DNA of 64,000 bases, taken from positions 1,204,097 through 1,268,096 of the forward strand of contig NZ_FOYP01000001.1 of NCBI RefSeq assembly GCF_900115105.1, given 5' to 3'. A program made the translations under genes and the position numbers. Numbering within the stretch: position 1 is the stretch's first letter; each line of letters opens with the position of its first letter. Of this stretch, positions 56,647 through 64,000 are shown in pieces. Below the pieces are notes generated by a model, which made no database searches, had not been told where the DNA came from, and was given only the letters and a program-made list of their open reading frames with translations. This stretch comes from Yoonia tamlensis. GTDB lineage: Bacteria > Pseudomonadota > Alphaproteobacteria > Rhodobacterales > Rhodobacteraceae.

Positions 56647-57414
56647 ATGGCGACACTTTCTCCTCAGTTTCATGTATCGCTGGCGCAAACGCCTGCGGAT
56701 ATTTGTGCGGCGCAACGGTTGCGATACGCGGTTTTTGTGCGTGAACTGGGCGGGCAGGGCGCGACTGTCGATCATGCGGCCGGATTGGAAAGCGACAGGT
56801 TTGATGCTTTTGCCGATCATCTTTTGCTACGCGATCTTACCCGACCGGCGGCGGATCAGGTGGTTGGCGTTTACCGTCTGCTAACCGGATCACAGGCGCA
56901 AAAGGCGGGCCAGTTCTATTGTGCAGATGAATTTGACCTGACTGCACTTGTGCAAAGCGGCAAACGCTTGCTTGAGCTCGGGCGGACCTGCCTGCACGCG
57001 GATTATCGCGGCGGCGCGGCAATGGTGCATATCTGGTGCGCATTGGCAGACTACGTGGCGCGCAATCGCGTCGATATCCTTTTCGGGGCGGCGTCATTTC
57101 ACGGCACCGATGTCGGCGCACTCGCAGCCCCGCTTAGCCTGCTTTACCACCGCCATCTTGCGCCCGAACACCTGCGTGTTTTTGCAATCGGACCCAATGC
57201 GGCCGCGATGAATATCTTGCCTGTTGACCAGATTGACAGGGTGCGCGCCATGCGCAAAACACCCGCATTGATCAAGGCATATCTGCGACTGGGCGGTGTT
57301 GTCGGTAACGGGGTATTTGTGGACAAGCCTCTCAATACAATCGATATTTGCATGATTTTGGATGCGGCTTCGGTGGCGCAGTTGCAGCGCGATATCTATG
57401 TGCGGGGCGTCTAG
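56647..57414 (+). CDS. olsB: L-ornithine N-alpha-acyltransferase
   Basis: A 255-aa acyl-ACP-dependent GNAT enzyme that makes lyso-ornithine lipid. LRYAVFVRELGGQG, LLELGRTCLHADYRGGAAM and ILFGAASFHGTDV are family motifs. The gene that follows 1 nt after its stop encodes the second acylation step, so together they give ornithine lipid, a phosphorus-free membrane lipid common in marine alphaproteobacteria. The start codon has only a weak ribosome site. Confidence 0.92.
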   Translation: MATLSPQFHVSLAQTPADICAAQRLRYAVFVRELGGQGATVDHAAGLESDRFDAFADHLLLRDLTRPAADQVVGVYRLLTGSQAQKAGQFYCADEFDLTALVQSGKRLLELGRTCLHADYRGGAAMVHIWCALADYVARNRVDILFGAASFHGTDVGALAAPLSLLYHRHLAPEHLRVFAIGPNAAAMNILPVDQIDRVRAMRKTPALIKAYLRLGGVVGNGVFVDKPLNTIDICMILDAASVAQLQRDIYVRGV

Positions 57415-57415
57415 G

Positions 57416-58246
57416 ATGGCACAGGCATGGTCCTCTGACGATAGCCCGCCCGTGTTGCCAATCGGCGCAGCGGGGTGGGTGCGCATTCTTTTGCGGGCCA
57501 TTCCTTTGGCGCTATTGGTGTTTGGCGGGCTGGGCGTGCTTTTGATTGTCCGGCTTTTTGAAGCTGTGATCTGTGGCAAGGCGCGCCCCGTGACCCCGCA
57601 TATCACGCAGCGCGTTTGCCGTTTGGCGCTTGTGATTTTGGGGATCACGTACCGCAGTGTCGGCGCGCCGATGGATGGCGGTGGTGCGGTTGTTGCAAAC
57701 CATGTGTCATGGCTGGATATTTTTGCGCTTAACGCGCGCAAACGGATCTATTTTGTCGCCAAATCAGAGGTCGCGGGCTGGCCTGGCATCGGCTGGCTGG
57801 CGCGGGCAACGGGGACATTGTTTATCAAGCGCGCCCGCAACGAGGCGGTCGAACAGGTCAGCCTGCTCAAGACCCGACTGGCGTTTGGCCATCGTTTGCT
57901 ATTTTTCCCCGAAGGCACATCTACTGACGGATTTCAGGTCTTACCTTTTAAATCAACGCTTTTCGCGGCGTTCTTTGATCACGCACTGCGCGATGAATTG
58001 GCCGTTCAACCTGTCACAGTGATTTACCGCGCGCCCAAAGGTGCCGACCCGCGGTTTTACGGCTGGTGGGGCGATATGGAGTTTGGCACGCATCTGTTAA
58101 CGACACTGGCCGCAAAACGGCAAGGCGGGGTCACAGTCGTGTATCACCCGCCTGTGCAATTGTCCGATTTTGCGGATCGCAAGGCGCTGGCAAAAGCGCT
58201 TGAGACCACGGTGCGCGCAGGGCTAGACAGCCATCGCGGCGCGTAG
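57416..58246 (+). CDS. olsA: Lyso-ornithine lipid O-acyltransferase (PlsC type)
   Basis: A 276-aa membrane acyltransferase. A membrane helix (IPLALLVFGGLGVLLIVRLF) precedes the catalytic HX4D (H96 and D101 in ANHVSWLDIF) and FPEGTSTDGF. The ATG at 57416 lies 1 nt after the olsB stop. Its last 24 nt overlap the end of the convergent ThiE-like gene. Confidence 0.93.
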   Translation: MAQAWSSDDSPPVLPIGAAGWVRILLRAIPLALLVFGGLGVLLIVRLFEAVICGKARPVTPHITQRVCRLALVILGITYRSVGAPMDGGGAVVANHVSWLDIFALNARKRIYFVAKSEVAGWPGIGWLARATGTLFIKRARNEAVEQVSLLKTRLAFGHRLLFFPEGTSTDGFQVLPFKSTLFAAFFDHALRDELAVQPVTVIYRAPKGADPRFYGWWGDMEFGTHLLTTLAAKRQGGVTVVYHPPVQLSDFADRKALAKALETTVRAGLDSHRGA

Positions 58247-58849
58247 AACGGCAAGGGCTTTGGCCGGATCATCGCTGCGCCAGATTTCATCACCGATGCC
58301 AAAGAAATCCGTATGCGGCGCGAATGCGCGGATCAGCTCAGCGTCCAGCACGCCTTCGGCGACGACGGGGACTTCGATCATCATTGACCACCATTCGAAC
58401 AGGTCCAGCCCCGCCTGTTCACCGTCGCCCAAAGGCGATTTGCCGATCGGACCAAAGCTGACATAATCCGCGCCCATCTCGCCCGCTGACATGCCTTCAT
58501 GGCTCGATGTGCCGCAAAACGCGCCAACAATGGCGTCTTCGCCCAGTTCTTTGCGGGTTTTGATCACGGATTTGGCAGCATCAAGCAGATGCACACCATC
58601 AAGCCCCAAGCGTTCGACCATCAGAATATGGTTTTCAATCACCAGCGCCACATCGCGGGCATGGGTGACAACACGCAGCGCGTCGGCGGCTTTGGCGATA
58701 CGGGTTTCGTCTTTGGTCCCAAGTGCAAGCCGGACACAAGCCACATCGGCGCTGTCCAGACAGGCGGCCAGCTGATCGGGGTAGGTCGAAAGATCAAATT
58801 CTGACGGGGTGACCAGATAGATCTGTGGCTGCTCTGGGGTGTCTGACAT
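58223..58849 (-). CDS. Thiamine phosphate synthase/TenI-like protein
   Basis: A 208-aa TIM-barrel protein. QIYLVTPSEFDLSTY opens the barrel, and GADYVSFGPIGKSPLG matches the phosphate-binding loop of ThiE/TenI. GVHLLDAAKSV corresponds to the strand that normally reads GVHLGQ. Residues for pyrimidine binding seem altered, so a TenI-like or unknown role is as likely as true thiE. Confidence 0.78.
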   Translation of the reverse strand: MSDTPEQPQIYLVTPSEFDLSTYPDQLAACLDSADVACVRLALGTKDETRIAKAADALRVVTHARDVALVIENHILMVERLGLDGVHLLDAAKSVIKTRKELGEDAIVGAFCGTSSHEGMSAGEMGADYVSFGPIGKSPLGDGEQAGLDLFEWWSMMIEVPVVAEGVLDAELIRAFAPHTDFFGIGDEIWRSDDPAKALAVLRAAMAV

Positions 58850-58911
58850 GGGGCGTTTTTCCGAAAATAAAGCTGTGTTGAGGGCGTTCTAGCGGGGAAT
58901 GTGCGGCTTGG

Positions 58912-59244
58912 CTATGGTTTCGGCGGCAGGCTGCGCGCATATTCGAGCGCAAGCCCGACAATTTGCGCGCGCCTCGCGTCATCACCAAACACATCTTCGG
59001 CGACATCCACCATGCCGCCCATCTTGCGCCCTGTAAATGACAGCGGGGTAATGCCATCAATTTCAAGCGCTTGTGCTTCGGCTGCCTTGCCCACGCGGGC
59101 CATGCCGCCGCCTTGATGCACACCGCAAACCATATGGCCAAGGCGCATGAAACACAGGCCACCGAACATTTTGCGTTCTGTGATCCCCGGTTCGTCCCTC
59201 AGGTCTTCGCGCAGCATTTGCGCATGTCCATCATCATAAGCCAT
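58912..59244 (-). CDS. TfoX/Sxy N-terminal domain protein
   Basis: A 110-aa protein with the TfoX_N pattern (ERKMFGGLCFMRLGHMVCGV and MGGMVDVAEDVFGD). In gamma-proteobacteria TfoX is a competence regulator, but the short alphaproteobacterial proteins have no proven role. The start at MAYDDGHAQ fits the family; the frame upstream is open to 59448 only because it mirrors the trmJ gene. Confidence 0.85.
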   Translation of the reverse strand: MAYDDGHAQMLREDLRDEPGITERKMFGGLCFMRLGHMVCGVHQGGGMARVGKAAEAQALEIDGITPLSFTGRKMGGMVDVAEDVFGDDARRAQIVGLALEYARSLPPKP

Positions 59245-59308
59245 CGGGGTTTCCTTGCGTTGCGCTGACACCCAGCGTATCACGCCAGCCGATACCAAAG
59301 GAACCCCC

Positions 59309-60049
59309 ATGCCAAGCCCTGATCCACAGCCCGCATTTGTCTTGATCCGCCCACAGATGGGCGAAAACATCGGTGCCGCCGCGCGCGCGATGTGGAATTT
59401 CGGGCTTGACCGGATGCGGATCGTGGACCCGCGCGATGGTTGGCCCAATCAAAAGGCCGTCGTGATGGCCAGCGGCGCAGGACGATTGCTGGACGAGGCG
59501 CAATTGTTTGACGACACCGCCGGCGCGATTGGCGATTGCGATTTTGTCTATGCGACCACCGCGCGCCCACGTGATCTGACCAAGCCCGTGTTCACGCCTG
59601 AGGCCGCGATGAAAGACGCGCGCGCGCGGATTGCGGCGGGCGGTAAGGTGGCAGTGATGTTTGGCCCTGAACGGTCGGGGATGGAAAACGACGATATCGC
59701 CCGTGCCAACGCGATTATTTCCGTGCCGGTAAACCCCGAATTTGCGTCACTGAACCTTGCGCAATGTGTTTTGCTGACCGGCTATGAATGGCGGCGCGAG
59801 GCCGTGCCAGCGGTTGATATGACTGTGGCCGCCGTGGCCGCTTGGGCCGAACAGATCGAGGTTGAAAAGCTGGGCGCGCATTTTGAAGAACGGCTGGATG
59901 AGGCGGGTTTCTTTTTCCCCGAACATAAGGCCGCAAATATGAAACTGAACCTGCGCAACCTTTGGTCACGTATGCCGCTGACCCGCGCGGATGTGCAGAT
60001 GCTGCATGGTATCCTGCGGCAAATGGTGCGCTGGAAAGATCAGGGGTAG
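59309..60049 (+). CDS. trmJ: tRNA (Cm32/Um32) methyltransferase, TrmJ family
   Basis: A 246-aa SPOUT methyltransferase. PAFVLIRPQMGENIGAAARA, YATTARPRDLTKPVF and VMFGPERSGMENDDI are the knotted SAM-site motifs. AAAGGA lies upstream of the ATG at 59309. TrmJ methylates the ribose of position 32 of tRNAs. Its stop codon lies within a hairpin (60046-60070). Confidence 0.92.
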   Translation: MPSPDPQPAFVLIRPQMGENIGAAARAMWNFGLDRMRIVDPRDGWPNQKAVVMASGAGRLLDEAQLFDDTAGAIGDCDFVYATTARPRDLTKPVFTPEAAMKDARARIAAGGKVAVMFGPERSGMENDDIARANAIISVPVNPEFASLNLAQCVLLTGYEWRREAVPAVDMTVAAVAAWAEQIEVEKLGAHFEERLDEAGFFFPEHKAANMKLNLRNLWSRMPLTRADVQMLHGILRQMVRWKDQG

Positions 60050-60070
60050 GTGGATCAAGATCCACCCTAC
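60046..60070. repeat. Palindromic REP-like hairpin over the trmJ stop
   Basis: GTAGGTGGATC, AA, GATCCACCCTAC: arms of 11 and 12 nt with one bulged base and a 2-nt loop. It overlaps the trmJ stop codon. Sequences with GGTGGATC/GATCCACC look like dispersed palindromes of this bacterial group, from memory only. Confidence 0.5.
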
Positions 60071-60134
60071 GGGTGCTTGCACCGCCCCAACAGCCCACCT
60101 AGGTTCCACCTATTACAACCCGTTGGAGATCATC

Positions 60135-61268
60135 ATGGCAACAAAACGGTCCATTTTCGAAGAGGTCGGCGATAGCCCCAAACAGGCCGCAGCCCCCGGC
60201 GCGATTAACCGCGCAGGCCAAGGCGCGCGCGGCGCGATCCGCGGTTGGCTGCTGGCGCTTTTGGCCATGGTGATGGTGATGATCGTCGTGGGCGGACTGA
60301 CGCGGCTGACAGATAGCGGGCTTGCAATTACCGAATGGAAGCCTGTGACGGGCGCCATCCCGCCGGTAGGCGCGCAAGCTTGGGAGTCCGAGTTTGCGAA
60401 ATATCAAGAGATCCCCGAATACCAGTTGCAAAACAAGGGGATGACCCTGTCCGAGTTCAAAACCATCTATTGGTGGGAGTGGGGGCACCGGCAATTGGGC
60501 CGCCTGATCGGGCTGGTCTGGGCTGTCGGGTTTTTGGGTTTTGTCGCCGCACGCAAGGTGCCGACAGGCTGGACCGGGCGCCTTTTCGGGATCGGTGCGC
60601 TGATTGGCGTGCAGGGTGCGATTGGCTGGTGGATGGTATCTTCGGGATTGGGCGATGGGATGCTTGATGTGGCATCCTACCGCTTGGCCACGCATCTTGG
60701 GCTGGCCTTTGTGATCCTTGGGCTTTTGGTGGTTTACGCCTTGCGGCTCGGGCGGGCGCAGGCGGATCTGATGCAGGCGCGGCGCAGCGCAAACACGGGG
60801 CTTGTACGTCTTTCCACGGTTCTGATCGGATTGGCTTTTGTGCAGATCATCCTCGGGGCGCTGGTTGCGGGTATTGACGCGGGGCGCGGTTACCCTGATT
60901 GGCCGCTGATGGCGGGGGGATTTCTGCCGCCCAACCCGCTTGATATTGAACCTATGTGGCGCAATTTCTTTGAAAATGACGGGCTGGTGCAATTCATGCA
61001 CCGGATGGCGGGTTACACGCTGTTTGCCTACGGCATCTTTGTGTTCCTGCGCGCCCGTAGATCCGCCAACCGCAAAATCCGCGCAGCGTTTCACGGCGTC
61101 ATCGGCATGATGTTTTTGCAGATGGTGCTGGGCGTCTTTACGGTACTTTATTCCGCGCCCTGGCACATCGCAATTGTGCATCAGATCGGCGCGATTGTGC
61201 TGTGGATGCTGATCTTGCGTGCGCGCAATCTGTCACAATATCCAATTTCCCAATCTGTCCGAGGCTAA
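60135..61268 (+). CDS. ctaA: Heme A synthase (COX15/CtaA)
   Basis: A 377-aa membrane protein with eight helices that oxidises the heme O methyl group to a formyl for cytochrome aa3 oxidase. GGLTRLTDSGLAITEWKPVT, EWGHRQLGRLIGL, THLGLAFVI, QFMHRMAGYT and VHQIGAIVLW contain the heme-ligand histidines. The ATG at 60135 is the family start; the longer frame upstream overlaps trmJ. Confidence 0.96.
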   Translation: MATKRSIFEEVGDSPKQAAAPGAINRAGQGARGAIRGWLLALLAMVMVMIVVGGLTRLTDSGLAITEWKPVTGAIPPVGAQAWESEFAKYQEIPEYQLQNKGMTLSEFKTIYWWEWGHRQLGRLIGLVWAVGFLGFVAARKVPTGWTGRLFGIGALIGVQGAIGWWMVSSGLGDGMLDVASYRLATHLGLAFVILGLLVVYALRLGRAQADLMQARRSANTGLVRLSTVLIGLAFVQIILGALVAGIDAGRGYPDWPLMAGGFLPPNPLDIEPMWRNFFENDGLVQFMHRMAGYTLFAYGIFVFLRARRSANRKIRAAFHGVIGMMFLQMVLGVFTVLYSAPWHIAIVHQIGAIVLWMLILRARNLSQYPISQSVRG

Positions 61269-61272
61269 ATAA

Positions 61273-62742
61273 ATGACCGCATATGACGCATTGATGCAGT
61301 TCCAACGCGAAACCGAAGCCCTCGGCCAGATTGCGGGTCGTCTTGGCTGGGACCAAGAAACCATGATGCCCGAAGGCGCCACGCCGCAGCGCGCCGAGGA
61401 ACATGGCGCGATGGCCAATATTTTGCACGCGCGCCGGATTGATCCGCGTGTCGGCGAATGGCTGGCAAAGGCGGAACCGGCGGATGATGTCGCCGCCGCC
61501 AACCTGCGCCATATAGGGCGCAGCTTTGAACGCACGGCCAAAGTGCCTGCTGCAATTGCCGCAGAGCTGGCCAAAACCACATCACTGGCCCACCGGATCT
61601 GGGCGCAGTCCCGCGCGGATGAGGATGTCGCGAGCTTCCTGCCGATCCTGCAAAAGGTTGTTGATCTGCGCAAAGAGGAGGCGGCCGCAGTCGCAGGTGA
61701 CGCCGATCCTTATGATGCGCTGCTGGATGATTACGAACCAGGCGCGACAGGTGCCAGCCTTGGCGCGATGTTCGATGCATTGCGCCCGCGGCTGGTCGCG
61801 CTGCGCGCCGCGATATTGGATCGGCCCGCGCCTGCGCAATTATCAGGTAGTTTTGATGAAGCAGCGCAGCTGAAGCTGTCCGAGAAGCTCGCGCTTGCCT
61901 TTGGCTACAACACCAACCACGGGCGCATTGATAAGGCCGTGCATCCGTTTTCATCGGGCTCCGGGCTTGATGTGCGGATCACAACGCGGACCAACCCGAC
62001 CGATCCGTTCAATTGTTTTTATTCGACAATTCACGAGGTTGGCCATGCTGCATACGAGCAGGGGATAGACCCGCAACACCTGCTGACCCCGCTTGGCGCG
62101 GGCGTGTCGATGGGCGTGCATGAAAGCCAAAGCCGGATCTATGAAAACCAGCTGGGCCGCAGCCGCGCCTTTACCGGCTGGCTTTACGGGCAGATGCGCG
62201 ATGCGTTTGGCGATTTCGGTATTGCGGATGAGGATGCGTTTTATGCCACCGTTAACCGCGTGAGCGACGGGTTTATCCGCACAGAGGCCGACGAGGTCCA
62301 ATATAACCTGCATGTTTTGTTGCGCTTCGATCTTGAACGCGCATTGATCGCGGGTGATTTGGCCGTGAATGATCTAGAGGCCGCGTGGAACGACCGTTTC
62401 AAGGCTGATTTCGGCTATGCGGTTGATCGTCCGTCCAACGGCGTGTTGCAGGATGTGCATTGGTCCGAAGGGCTGTTCGGTTATTTCCCAACCTATACGT
62501 TGGGCAATGTCTATGCGGGGTGCCTACATACGGCGCTGCGCGACGCTGTGCCGGGACTGGATGCTGATCTGGCGCGCGGGGATACATCGGCAGCAACGGG
62601 TTGGCTGCGTGAAAACCTGCAACAATTTGGCGGATTGCGTACGCCGATTGATACAATTACCCATGCAACGGGTACAAAGCCAAGCGAAGGCCCGCTTTTG
62701 GATTATCTTGAGGATAAGTTCAGCAGTATCTACGGGCTGTAG
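61273..62742 (+). CDS. M32 family carboxypeptidase (Taq type)
   Basis: A 489-aa zinc metallopeptidase. The metal site is HEVGH (254-258) with the third ligand in VHESQSRIYENQLGRSRAF (Glu284). N-terminal LGRLGWDQETMMPEGA-type sequence (AGRLGWDQETMMPEGATP) and IRTEADEVQYNLHVLLRFD are typical. It starts 4 nt after ctaA, so the two are probably cotranscribed. It releases C-terminal residues from peptides. Confidence 0.95.
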   Translation: MTAYDALMQFQRETEALGQIAGRLGWDQETMMPEGATPQRAEEHGAMANILHARRIDPRVGEWLAKAEPADDVAAANLRHIGRSFERTAKVPAAIAAELAKTTSLAHRIWAQSRADEDVASFLPILQKVVDLRKEEAAAVAGDADPYDALLDDYEPGATGASLGAMFDALRPRLVALRAAILDRPAPAQLSGSFDEAAQLKLSEKLALAFGYNTNHGRIDKAVHPFSSGSGLDVRITTRTNPTDPFNCFYSTIHEVGHAAYEQGIDPQHLLTPLGAGVSMGVHESQSRIYENQLGRSRAFTGWLYGQMRDAFGDFGIADEDAFYATVNRVSDGFIRTEADEVQYNLHVLLRFDLERALIAGDLAVNDLEAAWNDRFKADFGYAVDRPSNGVLQDVHWSEGLFGYFPTYTLGNVYAGCLHTALRDAVPGLDADLARGDTSAATGWLRENLQQFGGLRTPIDTITHATGTKPSEGPLLDYLEDKFSSIYGL

Positions 62743-62749
62743 TAACCTG

Positions 62750-62776
62750 AAAAAAGGGCCGGATTTAATCCGGCCC
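62750..62776 (-). terminator. Intrinsic terminator of the DUF1127 gene
   Basis: GGGCCGGAT (62756-62764), loop TTA, ATCCGGCCC (62768-62776). On the minus strand it is followed by six T residues (62755-62750), so it ends the leftward gene and may also stop rightward transcripts of the carboxypeptidase. Confidence 0.85.
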
Positions 62777-62797
62777 AGTCAGGAAGATGCAAACGTA

Positions 62798-63025
62798 TCA
62801 GGCTTGCCAGAAAGGTTTGGCGATTTCTTCACGTGCAGTCGTCGGATCCAAACCAATGTCTTTTAACAGGTGCGGTGGCATTGAACGAAGGTGCCGCCGC
62901 GTCTTGCGGCGTTTGTCCCATGCGGTCACGGCCACTGCAAAGCGAACCGCAAGACGTGCCGCGAGCGGCATGTTTGATGGTGAACTTGGTGCGGCGATCT
63001 GCGCCGCTGAGAGCGCGTATGACAT
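62798..63025 (-). CDS. DUF1127 protein
   Basis: A 75-aa basic protein. The C-terminal half (RHLRSMPPHLLKDIGLDPTT) is the DUF1127/YjiS-like motif. Small DUF1127 proteins in alphaproteobacteria have been linked to RNA turnover and phosphate or carbon metabolism. It is divergent from the MocR-type regulator gene, with palindromes in the 86-nt gap that may control both. Confidence 0.9.
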   Translation of the reverse strand: MSYALSAAQIAAPSSPSNMPLAARLAVRFAVAVTAWDKRRKTRRHLRSMPPHLLKDIGLDPTTAREEIAKPFWQA

Positions 63026-63040
63026 GGGAACATTCCTTTA

Positions 63041-63131
63041 ATTGTATTGACACAATGGTGTGCCTTCTGGTAATTGAATTGATACAAAGTGTTTTGTGAT
63101 AGGTCTAGAAAATGATTGTATCGGGTACAAT
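63041..63131. promoter_or_regulatory. Cluster of three ATTGT-n-ACAAT palindromes
   Basis: Site 1: ATTGTATTGACACAAT (63041-63056). Site 2: TTGAATTGATACAA (63074-63087). Site 3: ATTGTATCGGGTACAAT (63115-63131), just inside the regulator gene. Site centres are 32 and about 42 bp apart, about three and four helical turns. They are candidate operators of the MocR-type regulator for itself and for the DUF1127 gene. Confidence 0.65.
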
Positions 63132-64000
63132 ATGGCAGCCAAATCTTGCTGATGGTGGACGCGCGAAATATCAGGCGCTGGCCAAGGCAATTCGTGACGG
63201 CATTGCATCGGGCCAATTGTCACCCGGTGAAAAGCTGCCGCCGGTGCGTGATCTGGCCTACCGCGTTAGTGTCACACCAGGCACGGTTGCGCGCGCCTAT
63301 AAGATATTGATCGACGAATCCCTGCTTGAGGCGGGGGTCGGGCGCGGCACCTTTGTGGCGCAGCCCAAACCGGCGCCGGTGCGCAGTCTTCCTGCGGCGG
63401 ACAGGTTTTTTGATCCGGCGCTGGATCGGGACGGGCAGGCGCATCTGCTAAGCCCGAAAATGCCCGATGTCGGACAGACCGCAATCATCCGCGAGGCGAT
63501 GCACCAGCTGGCAGATAGCACCGCATCCGATATGCTGCTGCGCTATCCGACACGCAACACCGATCTGCCGGCGCGCGAAGCCTTTGCCGCAACGCTCGAT
63601 CCGGTGCATCTGGGGCCGTTCGATATACATAACATCGTCACAAGCCATGGTGGCCAGAATGCAATTGTCATGATTTTGCAAAGCATTCTGACAGGTACAA
63701 ACCCCGCCATCGCGGTGGATGAGCTTAGCTATGGCGGGTTTCGCTCGGCCGGGGTGCTATGCAGGGCCGATGTTGTCGGGATTGCATGGGATGATGATGG
63801 CCCGCTTGTTTCCGCATTGGAAGCCGCAATTCTGGATCATAATGTGCAGGCCTTTTGCACCTCGGCAGAGGTAAGCAACCCAACTGCCCGACAGACCACG
63901 CCCGCGCGACGGGTTGAAATCGCCGCACTTGCAAAGGCGCATGGCGTGCATATCATTGACGATGACTGTTATCGTTTGATGAATACGGATCGCATCGGGC
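63112..64000 (+). CDS. MocR-type transcriptional regulator (cut by window end)
   Basis: 296 codons are visible from the ATG at 63112. An N-terminal GntR winged helix (RAKYQALAKAIRDGIASGQL, then LPPVRDLAYRVSVTPGTVAR) is followed by an aminotransferase-fold region with VTSHGGQNAIVMILQSIL and EVSNPTARQTTPARR, ending in IIDDDCYRLM. MocR regulators use the PLP fold as a sensor. The gene is divergent from the DUF1127 gene. The C-terminus with the PLP lysine lies outside. Confidence 0.9.
   Translation, partial: MIVSGTIWQPNLADGGRAKYQALAKAIRDGIASGQLSPGEKLPPVRDLAYRVSVTPGTVARAYKILIDESLLEAGVGRGTFVAQPKPAPVRSLPAADRFFDPALDRDGQAHLLSPKMPDVGQTAIIREAMHQLADSTASDMLLRYPTRNTDLPAREAFAATLDPVHLGPFDIHNIVTSHGGQNAIVMILQSILTGTNPAIAVDELSYGGFRSAGVLCRADVVGIAWDDDGPLVSALEAAILDHNVQAFCTSAEVSNPTARQTTPARRVEIAALAKAHGVHIIDDDCYRLMNTDRIG

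Noticed and set aside
60099..61181. A 360-aa minus-strand ORF opposite ctaA
   Set aside because: Its composition (many His, Pro, Arg, Gln) is typical of an antisense frame of a GC-rich membrane protein gene, and ctaA is certain.

Overview
The window looks like a chromosomal segment of an alphaproteobacterium of the order Rhodobacterales, probably a marine Roseobacter-group species. This is inferred from family content, not from a search: a ChpT-type cell-cycle phosphotransferase, a DUF1127 protein, ornithine-lipid genes (olsB-olsA), a Cox15-type heme A synthase and an L21 protein with a long C-terminal extension. Housekeeping genes fill the right half (36-64 kb). Accessory, surface-polysaccharide DNA fills most of the left half (0.7-35.6 kb).

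Layout. 1-0.7 kb: 5' end of an AI-2E-type transporter gene and a tRNA-Ser(GGA). 0.84-6.0 kb: a mobile-element module with a tRNA-adjacent integrase, an unknown gene, two excisionase/AlpA-like HTH proteins separated by a 42-codon ORF, a second zinc-ribbon tyrosine recombinase, and an IS transposase remnant. 6.2-14.9 kb: one leftward eight-gene operon with gaps of 3 nt or less. It encodes a response regulator-PP2C phosphatase, a STAS antagonist, an anti-sigma-type kinase, two DUF3131 envelope proteins, an acyltransferase, a cellulose-synthase-like GT2 without PilZ domain, and a small periplasmic protein. 15.2-20.1 kb: a LuxR-type response regulator, galU, a periplasmic molybdopterin-fold protein and a hybrid histidine kinase with Hpt domain. 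Four copies of an 18-bp palindrome lie between these genes. The 14 bases at the 3' end of tRNA-Ser recur exactly at 20605-20618, so 0.69-20.6 kb may be one integrated island of about 20 kb carrying a complete, self-regulated exopolysaccharide system.

20.8-35.6 kb: a second glycan locus. It holds rmlCBDA (dTDP-L-rhamnose), two RgpF-like rhamnan proteins, a sulfotransferase-like protein, a 700-residue multidomain protein, a CDP-sugar branch (rfbF, SDR, two C-methyltransferase-like proteins) and a frameshifted TylF-type methyltransferase. Several of these proteins share a short FDPxxYL...DP...G.EGR module.

36-47 kb: mgtE with an aspartic-protease/RimK/desuccinylase operon, then the conserved Anbu set (Anbu peptidase, alpha-E protein, circularly permuted ATP-grasp, transglutaminase-DUF2126). 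46.7-64 kb: an EnvZ-like kinase, MBL hydrolase, tRNA-Asn, a lipoprotein, rplU-rpmA, obgE-proB-proA, chpT, olsB-olsA, TenI/ThiE-like, TfoX, TrmJ, ctaA, M32 carboxypeptidase, a DUF1127 gene, and a MocR-type regulator cut by the window end.

Logic of the left half: GalU supplies UDP-glucose and the GT2 would polymerise and export a glucan. The acyltransferase and DUF3131 proteins would modify or process it. Activity would be set by phospho-relay and partner switching, not by c-di-GMP. This last point is inference.
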